Source: a virus
Length of the DNA stretch: 64,000 nucleotides
Direction: 5' to 3' (one strand)
IMG/VR virus record: IMGVR_UViG_3300007735_000791
Coordinates: 1-64,000 of that record
The notes below the pieces were generated by a model, which worked only from the letters and a program-made list of their open reading frames with translations, made no database searches and was not told the DNA's origin. Each line of letters starts with the position of its first letter. Position 1 is the stretch's first letter. Of this stretch, positions 55,334 to 63,618 are shown piece by piece. The position numbers were made by a program, and so were the translations under genes.

Positions 55334-56763
55334 AAATATACTTTGGTGGAGCAGAGAAAGGCATGTATGCCTCAATGTTGCTGTCTGCCAACGTGTCACG
55401 ATTGGGTATTAACTTAACCCATTTTGCTATTCCTAAAAAGAAGGTTTTAAACCTTTCAGAAAAGTTTAACGGTTCTGAATTGTTAATATATACATCTGAA
55501 AATGACGAAGATTTAAATCGTTACGATTCATTTTTAAGAACCTACGCTGATGACCTAACAACAGTGATTGGCAGACCAGATTACGATGGAACATGGCTAA
55601 ACGAAAAATACGTGCCCATTTGGAATGATGGAGACGATTTAGAACGTCTTAATTGGATTTGTCAAAGACACGGACGAGTTGCTATTAGTGATAAGGCATT
55701 GGCTAAGCACCCACATAACAGGATTAACTCCATTGCTACTAGATGGAATACTGCAATGGTTGGAATTACTTCCAAACCAGAACATATTGAAAACATTAGT
55801 TGGGATTCTGTATTAGTGAACTCATGGACAAGTGCAATACGTTATGGAGAAACACAAGTCTGGACTGGTCATAGTTTACGTCGTTACCCTGCACAGCAAA
55901 AAGAAAGTGCTCGCAAACGACATAGAAATGATATTGAACGTTTGAATGTTTCCTATGAACAAGTAATGGCTGACGAAGTAGATGCTGTTGGAGCACTTGC
56001 CATACGTTCTTGGAAGAGTTATGAAGAACGTGTTTTTGGGGGCTATGACCCCTCTACAACGTCTCAAAGTACAGGTGACGACGAAGTTGAAAATGGTGAC
56101 ATAATTATTGCCTCACACCAAACACGTACCCCCCAAAATGTGGAAAACGTAGGTACAGGTATTGTTATCCCACCTCCAGAAAAGCGGCACGAAAGCGAAC
56201 GCATATTATTACCTGTGATGGGGGTAGAAACAATAACCACCATGGGGTCTCAAACCATTGATTCTAATGGAGAATCTATAGAAATTGCCCCAGAACAAAC
56301 GAATGTAATTAGGTATTCTGGAGCACTTTTAAGACAGTGCGATAATTGTTATCTCGCTTCAAAATGTCCTGCATTTAAGGAACATACAGAATGTGCTTTC
56401 AAGTTGCCTATTGAAATTCGTACCAAAGACCAACTTCAGTCCGCACTGAGAGCCATGATTGAAATGCAAGTTAGTCGTGTTATGTTTGCCCGATTTGCCG
56501 AAGAGTTGGAAGGGCAAGGATTAGATAGTAACCTTTCATCTGAAATGGATAGAGCATTTGAAATGGTTGAAAAGTTTAAAGAGATAAACGATACTCGTGA
56601 CATGCTTAGGTTTCAAGTTGAGGCTCGTGGGTCAAGCGGTGTATTATCTAGATTGTTTGGGCAACGAGCAGCAGAGACTGCAAACCCACTATCATATGGA
56701 GGGTTGGGACCAGCAGAAACAGACGCATTCTACGATAACGTTTTAGATATAGAGGAGAGTTAG
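55330..56763 (+). CDS. Large conserved protein with a Cys cluster, function unknown
   Basis: 477 residues from GTG 55330, which overlaps the previous stop; a longer upstream frame lies inside the preceding gene. The N-terminal 230 residues (MKIYFGGAEKGMYASMLLSA; RHGRVAISDKALAKHPHNRI; DSVLVNSWTSAIRYGE) look like a nucleoside- or sugar-type enzyme domain. After a linker come LLRQCDNCYLASKCPAFKEH with a metal-binding Cys set and a helical end (LRFQVEARGSSGVLSRLFG). A small-terminase-like role is one idea. Not recognised. Confidence 0.5.
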   Translation: MKIYFGGAEKGMYASMLLSANVSRLGINLTHFAIPKKKVLNLSEKFNGSELLIYTSENDEDLNRYDSFLRTYADDLTTVIGRPDYDGTWLNEKYVPIWNDGDDLERLNWICQRHGRVAISDKALAKHPHNRINSIATRWNTAMVGITSKPEHIENISWDSVLVNSWTSAIRYGETQVWTGHSLRRYPAQQKESARKRHRNDIERLNVSYEQVMADEVDAVGALAIRSWKSYEERVFGGYDPSTTSQSTGDDEVENGDIIIASHQTRTPQNVENVGTGIVIPPPEKRHESERILLPVMGVETITTMGSQTIDSNGESIEIAPEQTNVIRYSGALLRQCDNCYLASKCPAFKEHTECAFKLPIEIRTKDQLQSALRAMIEMQVSRVMFARFAEELEGQGLDSNLSSEMDRAFEMVEKFKEINDTRDMLRFQVEARGSSGVLSRLFGQRAAETANPLSYGGLGPAETDAFYDNVLDIEES

Positions 56764-56921
56764 TGAGAGGGTTACCGTATACCTACCAATGTCCAAAATG
56801 TGGGAACAAGATATCTGTAATTAGTAATAAATATCCACCAGTTTGTGCAAATAAAGAAGTCCACTCAAGCGAATCAATAAAGATGGAGTTACAAAATGTA
56901 CAAACAAAAGTTGATAACTGA
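56763..56921 (+). CDS. 52-residue zinc-ribbon-like protein
   Basis: From GTG 56763 overlapping the previous TAG: MRGLPYTYQCPKCGNKISVI, then YPPVCANKEV. A C-x2-C pair plus a later Cys may bind zinc. It overlaps the next gene's start by 26 bases. Small ribbons like this occur widely in phages. Function unknown. Confidence 0.5.
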   Translation: MRGLPYTYQCPKCGNKISVISNKYPPVCANKEVHSSESIKMELQNVQTKVDN

Positions 56922-57522
56922 TGTAGGAATTGACATGGACGGGGTTGTTTACCCGTTCATGAGTGCTTTTAAAAAGTACTGCATTGATGTATTAAAAGAA
57001 ACAACTTTTCCAGAGCCAGTGAAATGGGAGTTTTACGAGGATTGGGGAATTAGTAAACAAACTTTTGATGCTATGATGCAAACTGCACCAATATCACACC
57101 GTCTGTTTGCTTCTGAATCTCCAATGGAGAATGTGGCATTGGGTTGGACATTGTTACGTGAGTTGGGAGTAAAGATACATGTCATCACAGCAAGACCAAA
57201 TACGGCATGGGCACAGACAGCAGATTGGTTGCATGACCACGAGTTAGTGCCAGACCACCTTCACTTTACTCATAACAAAACTGTTCTTGCATACACCTCT
57301 GAAGGACAGTCAGCGTCCATTGACGATAACTACAACTATCAACAAGAAATGCAAAAAGTTGGGATACTTTCAGTGTTACATGACCATCCGTGGAATAGAC
57401 ACTATGATGTGGATTTTCGTGTCAATTCGCTGCTAGACTTTGCTAGACTCGTTAAAGATGTAAACAACAGGGAGATACCGTGGCAGAATACGAACGTGAA
57501 CAGGTACTACGCGAAGCAATGA
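56896..57522 (+). CDS. HAD-family 5'(3')-deoxyribonucleotidase-like protein
   Basis: 208 residues. Motif I is TDVGIDMDGVVYPFMSAFKK, motif II is KIHVITARPNTAW, and SASIDDNYNYQQEMQKVGIL carries the acidic pair. FYEDWGISKQTFDAMMQTAP is the cap region. Such enzymes remove phosphate from (d)NMPs, balancing nucleotide pools during replication. It overlaps the next gene by 43 bases, unusually long but supported by both frames. Confidence 0.75.
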   Translation: MYKQKLITDVGIDMDGVVYPFMSAFKKYCIDVLKETTFPEPVKWEFYEDWGISKQTFDAMMQTAPISHRLFASESPMENVALGWTLLRELGVKIHVITARPNTAWAQTADWLHDHELVPDHLHFTHNKTVLAYTSEGQSASIDDNYNYQQEMQKVGILSVLHDHPWNRHYDVDFRVNSLLDFARLVKDVNNREIPWQNTNVNRYYAKQ

Positions 57523-57821
57523 CTTTAATCGTAGGAGACCGTAATGTAGATTACGGAGACCCTTACGAAGATTTTAGTCTCACTGCCAGCCTTTGGCAGA
57601 GTTACATAACACGCATTGCTGAACGACGTGATGGTTTGGTTATTGAACCCCATGACGTTGCCATCATGATGGCGTTGCTCAAAGTAAGTCGTTTGTCATG
57701 GACTCCAAATAAAAAAGACCACTGGGTAGACATTGCTGGATATATCGGCTGTGGGTGGGACTGCGTTACAAGGGACAATCCTTCAACAACAAGGTCTACC
57801 GATGAACGACTACACACATAA
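57480..57821 (+). CDS. DUF6378 protein
   Basis: 113 residues from GTG 57480. YGDPYEDFSLTASLWQSYIT, then PHDVAIMMALLKVSRLSWTP and KKDHWVDIAGYIGCGWD match DUF6378, a phage helical family with an Asp/His-rich active-site look, reminiscent of MazG-type nucleotide hydrolases. A nucleotide-metabolism role fits its neighbour. Overlaps both neighbours. Confidence 0.75.
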   Translation: MAEYEREQVLREAMTLIVGDRNVDYGDPYEDFSLTASLWQSYITRIAERRDGLVIEPHDVAIMMALLKVSRLSWTPNKKDHWVDIAGYIGCGWDCVTRDNPSTTRSTDERLHT

Positions 57822-58164
57822 TTTTGACAAGTTTCCTTCGTCTGTTCCAAAGCACGTACTTGCTCCAGAAGTAAAGCGTCTTAACGACGCATTAAATGCG
57901 TTGCCTGTTCTTCTACAAAAACAAGACGTAACGTTAGAAACTATTTCTGAAATCTGTGATTTGTCATTGACTGAATTACGATATGGTAATTGGGAAAGTC
58001 TCTACAACTATATTCGTTCTATTGAAAAAGAGTTAGTTAACGCACAAAATAAATTAACAACTCAAGATGAAAAAATGAGAGACTTGGTTATCTTTGTTGA
58101 AAAGACTTCACAAAACATAGTTAAATTGTATAGAGAGTTTTCTATTAGAAACTCAGACGAGTAA
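57802..58164 (+). CDS. Helical coiled-coil protein
   Basis: 120 residues from ATG 57802. Helical (VKRLNDALNALPVLLQKQDV; TELRYGNWESLYNYIRSIEK) with a coiled end (LVNAQNKLTTQDEKMRDLVI). Upstream in-frame ATG at 57733 lies in the preceding gene. No family recognised; may act with the WhiB-like protein three bases downstream. Confidence 0.5.
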   Translation: MNDYTHNFDKFPSSVPKHVLAPEVKRLNDALNALPVLLQKQDVTLETISEICDLSLTELRYGNWESLYNYIRSIEKELVNAQNKLTTQDEKMRDLVIFVEKTSQNIVKLYREFSIRNSDE

Positions 58165-58167
58165 CTC

Positions 58168-58566
58168 ATGGATTGGCGTGAGCATGCTTTGTGTAAAGGA
58201 AAACTTGTAGATATCTGGTATCCGCCACTAGAAGCAGATAATCAAGAACAATATCACGCAGTCGCTCGTGAAGTTTGTAACATTTGTCCTGTATGGAAAG
58301 AATGTCTTAAAGATGGTATTGATGAAAGTTGGGGAATGTGGGGAGGTTTAACTACTCTTGAAAGGAGTGTGTTTAAAAGTAAACCAAAGAAAACCGCACT
58401 AAGACCGCATAGCACACCAACAAGATATAGACAAGGCTGTCGTTGTGTTGAATGCGTTACAGTTCATACAAACGTTATGAAACAAAATAAAAATATTAAC
58501 GTTGTACCAAATTGTGGAGATAAAGATTTTGATTTGTTTACAATTTTATACCAACTTCTCCAATAA
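58168..58566 (+). CDS. WhiB-like Fe-S transcription regulator with extra C-terminal Cys motif
   Basis: 132 residues. Four Cys ligands for a [4Fe-4S] cluster are Cys9, Cys37, Cys40 and Cys46 (EVCNICPVWKEC), followed by GMWGG at 56-60, the WhiB turn that binds sigma factor. The family is actinobacterial and phage copies can redirect host transcription. After the WhiB domain, TPTRYRQGCRCVECVTVHTN is a second Cys motif typical of separate small phage zinc proteins, so this is a fusion. Clear host marker. Confidence 0.88.
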   Translation: MDWREHALCKGKLVDIWYPPLEADNQEQYHAVAREVCNICPVWKECLKDGIDESWGMWGGLTTLERSVFKSKPKKTALRPHSTPTRYRQGCRCVECVTVHTNVMKQNKNINVVPNCGDKDFDLFTILYQLLQ

Positions 58567-58586
58567 TCTTTGCTATGCTTTAAGGT

Positions 58587-58630
58587 GAAGCCGTAACCAA
58601 AGATGCTCGTCATCCGAACGTTACGGCTTC
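58587..58630 (+). terminator. Long-stem hairpin after WhiB gene
   Basis: GAAGCCGTAAC (58587-58597) pairs perfectly with GTTACGGCTTC (58620-58630), 11 bp around a 22-base loop, followed by AGTTTT. It may be a terminator for the WhiB transcript or a regulatory leader for the lysozyme gene. TATGCT lies just upstream (58573-58578), a possible -10 box, so the hairpin could also be in a leader. Confidence 0.5.
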
Positions 58631-58660
58631 AGTTTTATCCGCCGACAAAAGGAGAGTTTG

Positions 58661-59206
58661 TTGATACGACAATCAATATTTTCATTTATCCTATTCATCG
58701 CAACAACTACAACATCAGCAATTGGACAGCAAGAATTAAATAACGGACTTGTTAAGGAAAGCAAGGAAAGCAAGGTAACTGAAGTACGTGAGTATGCGTA
58801 CGAACACCGATTGGACGAGGCAAAAACTACGACCACATCAATATTGGTTAAAAAAGCCAATGTTACAAATGATGAAAACAGTTGCCCTCAATTTGAAGAA
58901 CTGTTCAAACAATATGGTCTGAAGCCAGCAAAGACTTTTTCATACATTGCTTGGCGAGAATCTAGGTGCCGACCCAATGCGGTAAACGCCAAATGGGACG
59001 ACAAAGGCAATGTGACCTGGACTTTAAACAAAAACGGTTCAATTGACCGCGGATTGTTACAAATTAACTCATCATGGAAAACAGTGGTATCTAAAATTTG
59101 TAAATCCGACTTTGACGACATGGACGTTTTATATGATTTGGACTGCAACCTAAGGGTTGCCAAATATCTTTTTGACAATGGTGGATTAGGTCATTGGGGC
59201 ATGTAA
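58661..59206 (+). CDS. Secreted lysozyme-like transglycosylase
   Basis: 181 residues from TTG 58661 (TTG 58658 gives one more residue); AAAGGAGAG lies just upstream and no ATG is nearby. A signal peptide is visible (IRQSIFSFILFIATTTTSAI, cleavage near GQQ). The C-terminal lysozyme-like domain carries catalytic Glu100 in WRESRCRPN, then IDRGLLQINSSWK. It would reach the host wall through the Sec route. Its 17 bases around the active site are identical to the tape-measure domain. Confidence 0.75.
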   Translation: MIRQSIFSFILFIATTTTSAIGQQELNNGLVKESKESKVTEVREYAYEHRLDEAKTTTTSILVKKANVTNDENSCPQFEELFKQYGLKPAKTFSYIAWRESRCRPNAVNAKWDDKGNVTWTLNKNGSIDRGLLQINSSWKTVVSKICKSDFDDMDVLYDLDCNLRVAKYLFDNGGLGHWGM

Positions 59207-59248
59207 CATTGTAGTCAAGTTAACAAAACGACCACATAGGAGAATAAA

Positions 59249-59473
59249 ATGGTTAATCAAATCGTAGACGTAGATAATCTTTGCGGTACAGCAGAGGCTG
59301 CCGCTGTCCTTGGAGTGTTGAAACAGCGTATTCACACGTTGCGAAAACGACCAGACTTCCCACAACCGATTGTTGTTCTTGCCGCAACACCTCTTTGGGA
59401 CAAAACTGCCCTTCTTGAGTTTAAGAATGGTTGGAAAAAGACGACCACACAAGAAGTAACAATTACAGAGTAA
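59249..59473 (+). CDS. Excisionase/AlpA-like helix-turn-helix protein
   Basis: 74 residues. GTAEAAAVLGVLKQRIHTLR, then KRPDFPQPIVVLAATPLWDK is the compact HTH pattern of AlpA/excisionase-type regulators. AGGAG precedes the ATG. Ends with a TAATG overlap with the glycosyltransferase. Likely controls nearby genes. No integrase is seen in the window, so excision is not implied. Confidence 0.7.
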   Translation: MVNQIVDVDNLCGTAEAAAVLGVLKQRIHTLRKRPDFPQPIVVLAATPLWDKTALLEFKNGWKKTTTQEVTITE

Positions 59474-60546
59474 TGCGTATAGGGATTGTTTCGGGAGACC
59501 GAATACATCCTGCAAAATCACCTGATGGACAAGCGCATTGGGGAGGTGCTGGTTGGGTTCGTCTTGGTCAATATTTGCCCCACTTTGGCAACGACGTAGT
59601 TCTTGGAACTTTAGTTTGGTATTACAAAAAGTTTAAAGTTATTGATGACGCTCGCGAAATGCACGATGTAGACGTCATTATCTTGCAACGTTTGATGCAC
59701 GATGGTTTAACAGAACACATTAAACTGGCTAAACAGGCTGGACAGGTAATAATCAACGACGTAGACGATTGGTACTGGGGTCTTGACCCTAGCAACAATG
59801 CTTGGAAAGCATCTCACCCAAAACACAATAAAAAAGAAAACACTTACTTTTACAGGTCAATCATTTCCGCAAGTTCTCTCGTAACAACTTCTACGCCGTT
59901 TTTATATGAAAAGATGAAAGAATGGAATAAAAACGTATTGTTGTTACCAAACACTGTAGATACTAAAGCGTTCAAAAAACACGACCACACAAAGAACAAG
60001 GATGTAGTTATTGGTTGGGCTGGGTCTACTGCTCATAGAAGTAAAGACCTACAAGTTCTTAGTGGGGTTTTACCCTCGTTTAATGATACGACCACGCAGG
60101 TTTCGTACTTACACGCTGGTCATCATGATAGTTCTCCACATTTCGCAGATGAAATAGGATTGTCAAAAGAAAAAGTTAGAACTTTGCCTATTTGCGACCC
60201 AGACAAGTACCCAGAAATGTTTCAAATGGACATTGGCATTGCGCCGTTGCGGGACTTTCCGTTTAATCACGCAAAGTCTGAAATAAAACTGTTGGAATAC
60301 TCAGCCAGTGGCATTCCGTGGATTGCTTCGGCGTTGCCTTCGTACACGTCTCTTGTCAAAGAGTTTGGTATGGGTCGTACAGCCAAACGTCCTCACGATT
60401 GGATTAGAAACCTAAAACAACTCGTTGGTTCTCGCTTGTTGAGACAAGAGGAAGGAGAACGTCTACACGAGTTGGTCAAGAAACGTGACGTGACCATAGG
60501 TGGCGCAAGGTGGCGCGAGGTTTTGGAGAACCTTCAATCCAAATAA
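59473..60546 (+). CDS. GT4-like glycosyltransferase
   Basis: 357 residues from ATG 59473. The two-domain GT-B outline is visible: GGAGWVRLGQYLPHFGNDVV near the start, then LVTTSTPFLYEKMKEWNKNV, LLLPNTVDTKAFKKHDHTK and VVIGWAGSTAHRSKDLQVLS. GIAPLRDFPFNHAKSEIKLL, then EYSASGIPWIASALPSYTSL forms the donor site. It may sugar-coat phage DNA, virion or host wall polymers. Target unknown. Confidence 0.8.
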   Translation: MRIGIVSGDRIHPAKSPDGQAHWGGAGWVRLGQYLPHFGNDVVLGTLVWYYKKFKVIDDAREMHDVDVIILQRLMHDGLTEHIKLAKQAGQVIINDVDDWYWGLDPSNNAWKASHPKHNKKENTYFYRSIISASSLVTTSTPFLYEKMKEWNKNVLLLPNTVDTKAFKKHDHTKNKDVVIGWAGSTAHRSKDLQVLSGVLPSFNDTTTQVSYLHAGHHDSSPHFADEIGLSKEKVRTLPICDPDKYPEMFQMDIGIAPLRDFPFNHAKSEIKLLEYSASGIPWIASALPSYTSLVKEFGMGRTAKRPHDWIRNLKQLVGSRLLRQEEGERLHELVKKRDVTIGGARWREVLENLQSK

Positions 60547-60553
60547 TACACTT

Positions 60554-60575
60554 GTGACCAACGTCACTTGGTGAC
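60554..60575 (+). promoter_or_regulatory. Overlapping GTGAC/GTCAC inverted repeats
   Basis: GTGAC (60554-60558), GTCAC (60563-60567) and GTGAC (60571-60575) form two overlapping inverted repeats within 22 bases, in the 80-base gap before the SNF2 gene. Such nested palindromes often mark an operator. No gene fits the gap, and no clear -10/-35 pair is seen. Confidence 0.4.
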
Positions 60576-60626
60576 AGAGGGTTGGTATTGTTACTGTGGA
60601 GTTAGGACACAGAAAGGGGTTACGCC

Positions 60627-62534
60627 ATGTCTAATCTTGCGATACTTACAAAACAGCAAGTTCAAATCAAAGAAGCACTTAAACTTCGTAGTGCGCCTTT
60701 AGGTCTACTGGAGACGGACGTAGATGATTGGATTAAAGCCAACTCCCTAGACGAACTTACTTACAATAGTGCCACTGACTTGTTGGACTATTTGGAAGTC
60801 TTGCCAGTTACTCGTCTTGCCTCGCAAGCACACTTGCCAATGAAGGCAAGTCGTATTCTTGTAAACAAACGTAAAGACAACTGTACCCTTTGCGGAGAGC
60901 CAGTGTTGTCAGGCTTGGGATTACACGTGTTTCATGACGCCAGTTGGCATACGTACCACAACAGCCAAGATTGCCCTGCTGTCACTGAATTGCCTGAATT
61001 AAAATGGGATAGCGCGTCTTTGATGACAGACCTAGAAATGTTTGTCTTTGGCTTAGAGCGTATGCCAAGCGTAGTTTCAATGTCGTCTGAATTGGTAGAA
61101 CTATCAAAAGCACAGGACGCAAACTTATCTTTTGACCTAGAACTTCCACTACTTCCATTTCAACGCGCTGGAGTGAAGTACGCGCTGGAAACGAGGCGTG
61201 TGTTACTCGCAGACAGCATGGGATTGGGCAAAACTTGTCAAGGTATTGCCCTTGCCCTTGATACCAAAATGCGTAATGGTAAAACTATTGTCGTAGTACC
61301 TCCGCACCTCCGCCTCCAATGGATAAAGGAGTGTCGCCGTTTTGCGCCAAAGTTAATGGTGGCGACAGTTACTGGACGTAAACCATATTCTTTGCCAAAA
61401 CATGACGTACTGGTCATTGGTGACAGCGTAGTCAATGCTTGGGCAAACAAGTTGGCAGGAAAGTTTGACACTTTAATTGTGGACGAAGCGCACAGCATTA
61501 AAAACGAAAAGGCTGGACGCACCAAAGGAGTTCGTTACCTTGCCAATAGTATTCCTGCTAATGGGATTATTGCCCTCATGTCGGGCACTTTGACGCCTAA
61601 TCGTCCAAGTGAGTTGCTCAGTCCATTAAAGATTATTGGACGTTTGGACAACGTGTTTGGCTCGCGTAAAGAGTTCTTGGTCAAGTATTGTGACTATCAG
61701 TTGTTGCCTAATGGTTTTCCAAATCGCAATGGCGCGAGCAACACAACAGAACTCAACACTATCTTGCGCGGTACTTGTATGGTACGCAGGCGCAAAGAGG
61801 ACGTTCTTAAAGACCTTCCGTTGAAACGCCGAGCGCAAATTGACGTAGAACTACAAGAAGCAGAGATGTCTGTGTATCGCACTGCTGAACGTGACTTCTT
61901 GAAGTGGGTCTTGGAAACTTACGGTAAAGACGCACACGAACGCGCTGGTAAGGCTGAAGTCATTACGCGCATGAACAAGTTGCGCGAAATCTTGGGTATC
62001 GCAAAAGTACGCACAGTTGTTGAGCATATTAACTCACTGTTGAGCGAGGGAGAGCAAGTAGTGGTGTTTGGATATCACCGCAAAGTGTTAGACGCTCTCA
62101 AAGAAAAGTTGAACGAGCATGGTGTTGTAATGGTTGCTGGAGGTTCTACGCCTGAAGCCAAGCAACGCTACGTGGAGATGTTTAATAACAAACAAGTAAA
62201 AGTGTTCATTGGACAGTACGAGAGTGCTGGCAGTGGATTAAACCTAACTTCAGCCTCGCACGTGGTACTCGCAGAAATGCCGTACAGTCCTTCAACTGGA
62301 CAACAAGCAGAGGATAGGTGTCACAGGATTGGTCAAGTCAATCCAGTGGTCTCGTGGTGGATTACCGCAGTTGATAACGATAACCACACTATTGACATGA
62401 GGCTATGGGACTTGCTGAACAACAAGGCTGAAGTCACGTCAGCAATCATGGACGGTTGGGCAGAGAACCTTAACGCAGACGCAGGCACTGTGACAGCACA
62501 ACTGTTGAAAGACATGCTCAAGGACTTCAGGTAA
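60627..62534 (+). CDS. Second SNF2-family helicase, SMARCAL1/ZRANB3-like outline
   Basis: 635 residues. An N-terminal region (about 1-170) with NCTLCGEPVLSGLGLH and further Cys/His is extra. The core has LPFQRAGVKYALETRRVLLA, motif I ADSMGLGKTCQGIALAL, motif II LIVDEAHSIKNEKAGRTKGV, motif III IIALMSGTLTPNRPSEL, and lobe 2 ESAGSGLNLTSASHVVLAEM with AEDRCHRIGQVNPVVSWW. It is likely a translocase or annealing helicase for DNA repair. G/C-richer codons than the mid-window. Confidence 0.88.
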   Translation: MSNLAILTKQQVQIKEALKLRSAPLGLLETDVDDWIKANSLDELTYNSATDLLDYLEVLPVTRLASQAHLPMKASRILVNKRKDNCTLCGEPVLSGLGLHVFHDASWHTYHNSQDCPAVTELPELKWDSASLMTDLEMFVFGLERMPSVVSMSSELVELSKAQDANLSFDLELPLLPFQRAGVKYALETRRVLLADSMGLGKTCQGIALALDTKMRNGKTIVVVPPHLRLQWIKECRRFAPKLMVATVTGRKPYSLPKHDVLVIGDSVVNAWANKLAGKFDTLIVDEAHSIKNEKAGRTKGVRYLANSIPANGIIALMSGTLTPNRPSELLSPLKIIGRLDNVFGSRKEFLVKYCDYQLLPNGFPNRNGASNTTELNTILRGTCMVRRRKEDVLKDLPLKRRAQIDVELQEAEMSVYRTAERDFLKWVLETYGKDAHERAGKAEVITRMNKLREILGIAKVRTVVEHINSLLSEGEQVVVFGYHRKVLDALKEKLNEHGVVMVAGGSTPEAKQRYVEMFNNKQVKVFIGQYESAGSGLNLTSASHVVLAEMPYSPSTGQQAEDRCHRIGQVNPVVSWWITAVDNDNHTIDMRLWDLLNNKAEVTSAIMDGWAENLNADAGTVTAQLLKDMLKDFR

Positions 62535-62610
62535 GCCTTAAATCTAAGGCACTTGATGACGACAATAACATTATGTTAGTGTTACTAATAACAACCAAAG
62601 GAGAAACAAA

Positions 62611-63618
62611 ATGAGTAAAGAAACTTACGAATGGTTAAACAAGTATTGCCTTATCGGTTATACAGGACAACGTGGTAATGCTTGGCACTACCGCAAAGAC
62701 GTACAGAGTGACGAACCTAATCACTACGAAAGCGCAATTCCAGTTGAGGACGTAATCAGGCGTCTGTTTTCGTGGGAGGCTCAAGAAGCACCAGTGTTTG
62801 TCAAATGGAACGACAACTACCGCTTGGAGACTGACCGCAAAGCCATTGTTCGCTCTGACAACGGAGATGTTCTTGGCATGTTCAAGGACAGTTACGCTAT
62901 TCACCAATACAAAGAATGGCTCATTGAAAGCGTGTCGCACTTGTTAGATGATGACCTGAACATTGGAAGCGCAGGCATTTTGAAAAACGGTGCTATTAGT
63001 TTTGTCAGTGTTGAAATGCCTGAGACTATCAAAGTTCTTGATGGTTTCTCAGTACGACCTATGTTGCTCGCAACTACAAGCCACAACGGTTCTATCAGCA
63101 CAACCTTCAAACAAGTCAGCACTCGTGTTGAGTGTGACAACTTGTTGGCTCGTGCGCTGAGCGAAAAGACTGAGGAGTTTCGCGCTCGCCACAGCAAGAA
63201 CAGCAACTTCCGTCTCCAAAGCGTACGTGATGCTCTTGGTTTCGTACACCAAATGACAGACGACATAGTTGCTGAGGTAACTAAATATGTCAATATCAAA
63301 GTGTCTGACCGCGAGTGGCAAGCAATCGTTGAAAAACTCATGCCAGTAAACACTGACGCAAATGTAGCAAAGCAAGCAATCTCACGTGTTGAGAACAAAC
63401 AAGAGCGCATTAAAGAGTTGTATCGCAATGACCCACGTGTCGCCCCGTTTCAAGGAACAGCACTTGGTGTAATCCAAGCCTTCAACACTTTCAATCAACA
63501 CTTGGTTGGCAAAGATGAGAACCGCGTTGAGCGTAACATGATGAACGCGCTCACAGGAAAAGTCACAGTACAAGACCGTTCGGTCATGGAAGCGATTGAC
63601 AAGTTGGTCTTACTGTGA
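62611..63618 (+). CDS. DUF932-family protein
   Basis: 335 residues. AIPVEDVIRRLFSWEAQEAP, VLGMFKDSYAIHQYKEWLIE, FVSVEMPETIKVLDGFSVRP, then LLATTSHNGSISTTFKQVST and RVECDNLLARALSE follow the DUF932/TIGR03299 phage-plasmid pattern. The family is widespread in phages and plasmids; a nucleic acid-binding role is sometimes proposed but unproven. Preceded by AAAGGAG. Ends overlapping the second WhiB gene. Confidence 0.8.
   Translation: MSKETYEWLNKYCLIGYTGQRGNAWHYRKDVQSDEPNHYESAIPVEDVIRRLFSWEAQEAPVFVKWNDNYRLETDRKAIVRSDNGDVLGMFKDSYAIHQYKEWLIESVSHLLDDDLNIGSAGILKNGAISFVSVEMPETIKVLDGFSVRPMLLATTSHNGSISTTFKQVSTRVECDNLLARALSEKTEEFRARHSKNSNFRLQSVRDALGFVHQMTDDIVAEVTKYVNIKVSDREWQAIVEKLMPVNTDANVAKQAISRVENKQERIKELYRNDPRVAPFQGTALGVIQAFNTFNQHLVGKDENRVERNMMNALTGKVTVQDRSVMEAIDKLVLL

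Noticed and set aside
59249-59473. Evidence for lysogeny from an excisionase-like gene
   Set aside because: AlpA/excisionase-type HTH proteins also act as regulators; no integrase, attachment site or repressor was seen in the window.
62901-63428. 175-codon - strand open frame
   Set aside because: Shadow of the DUF932 gene, low-complexity translation without recognisable pattern.
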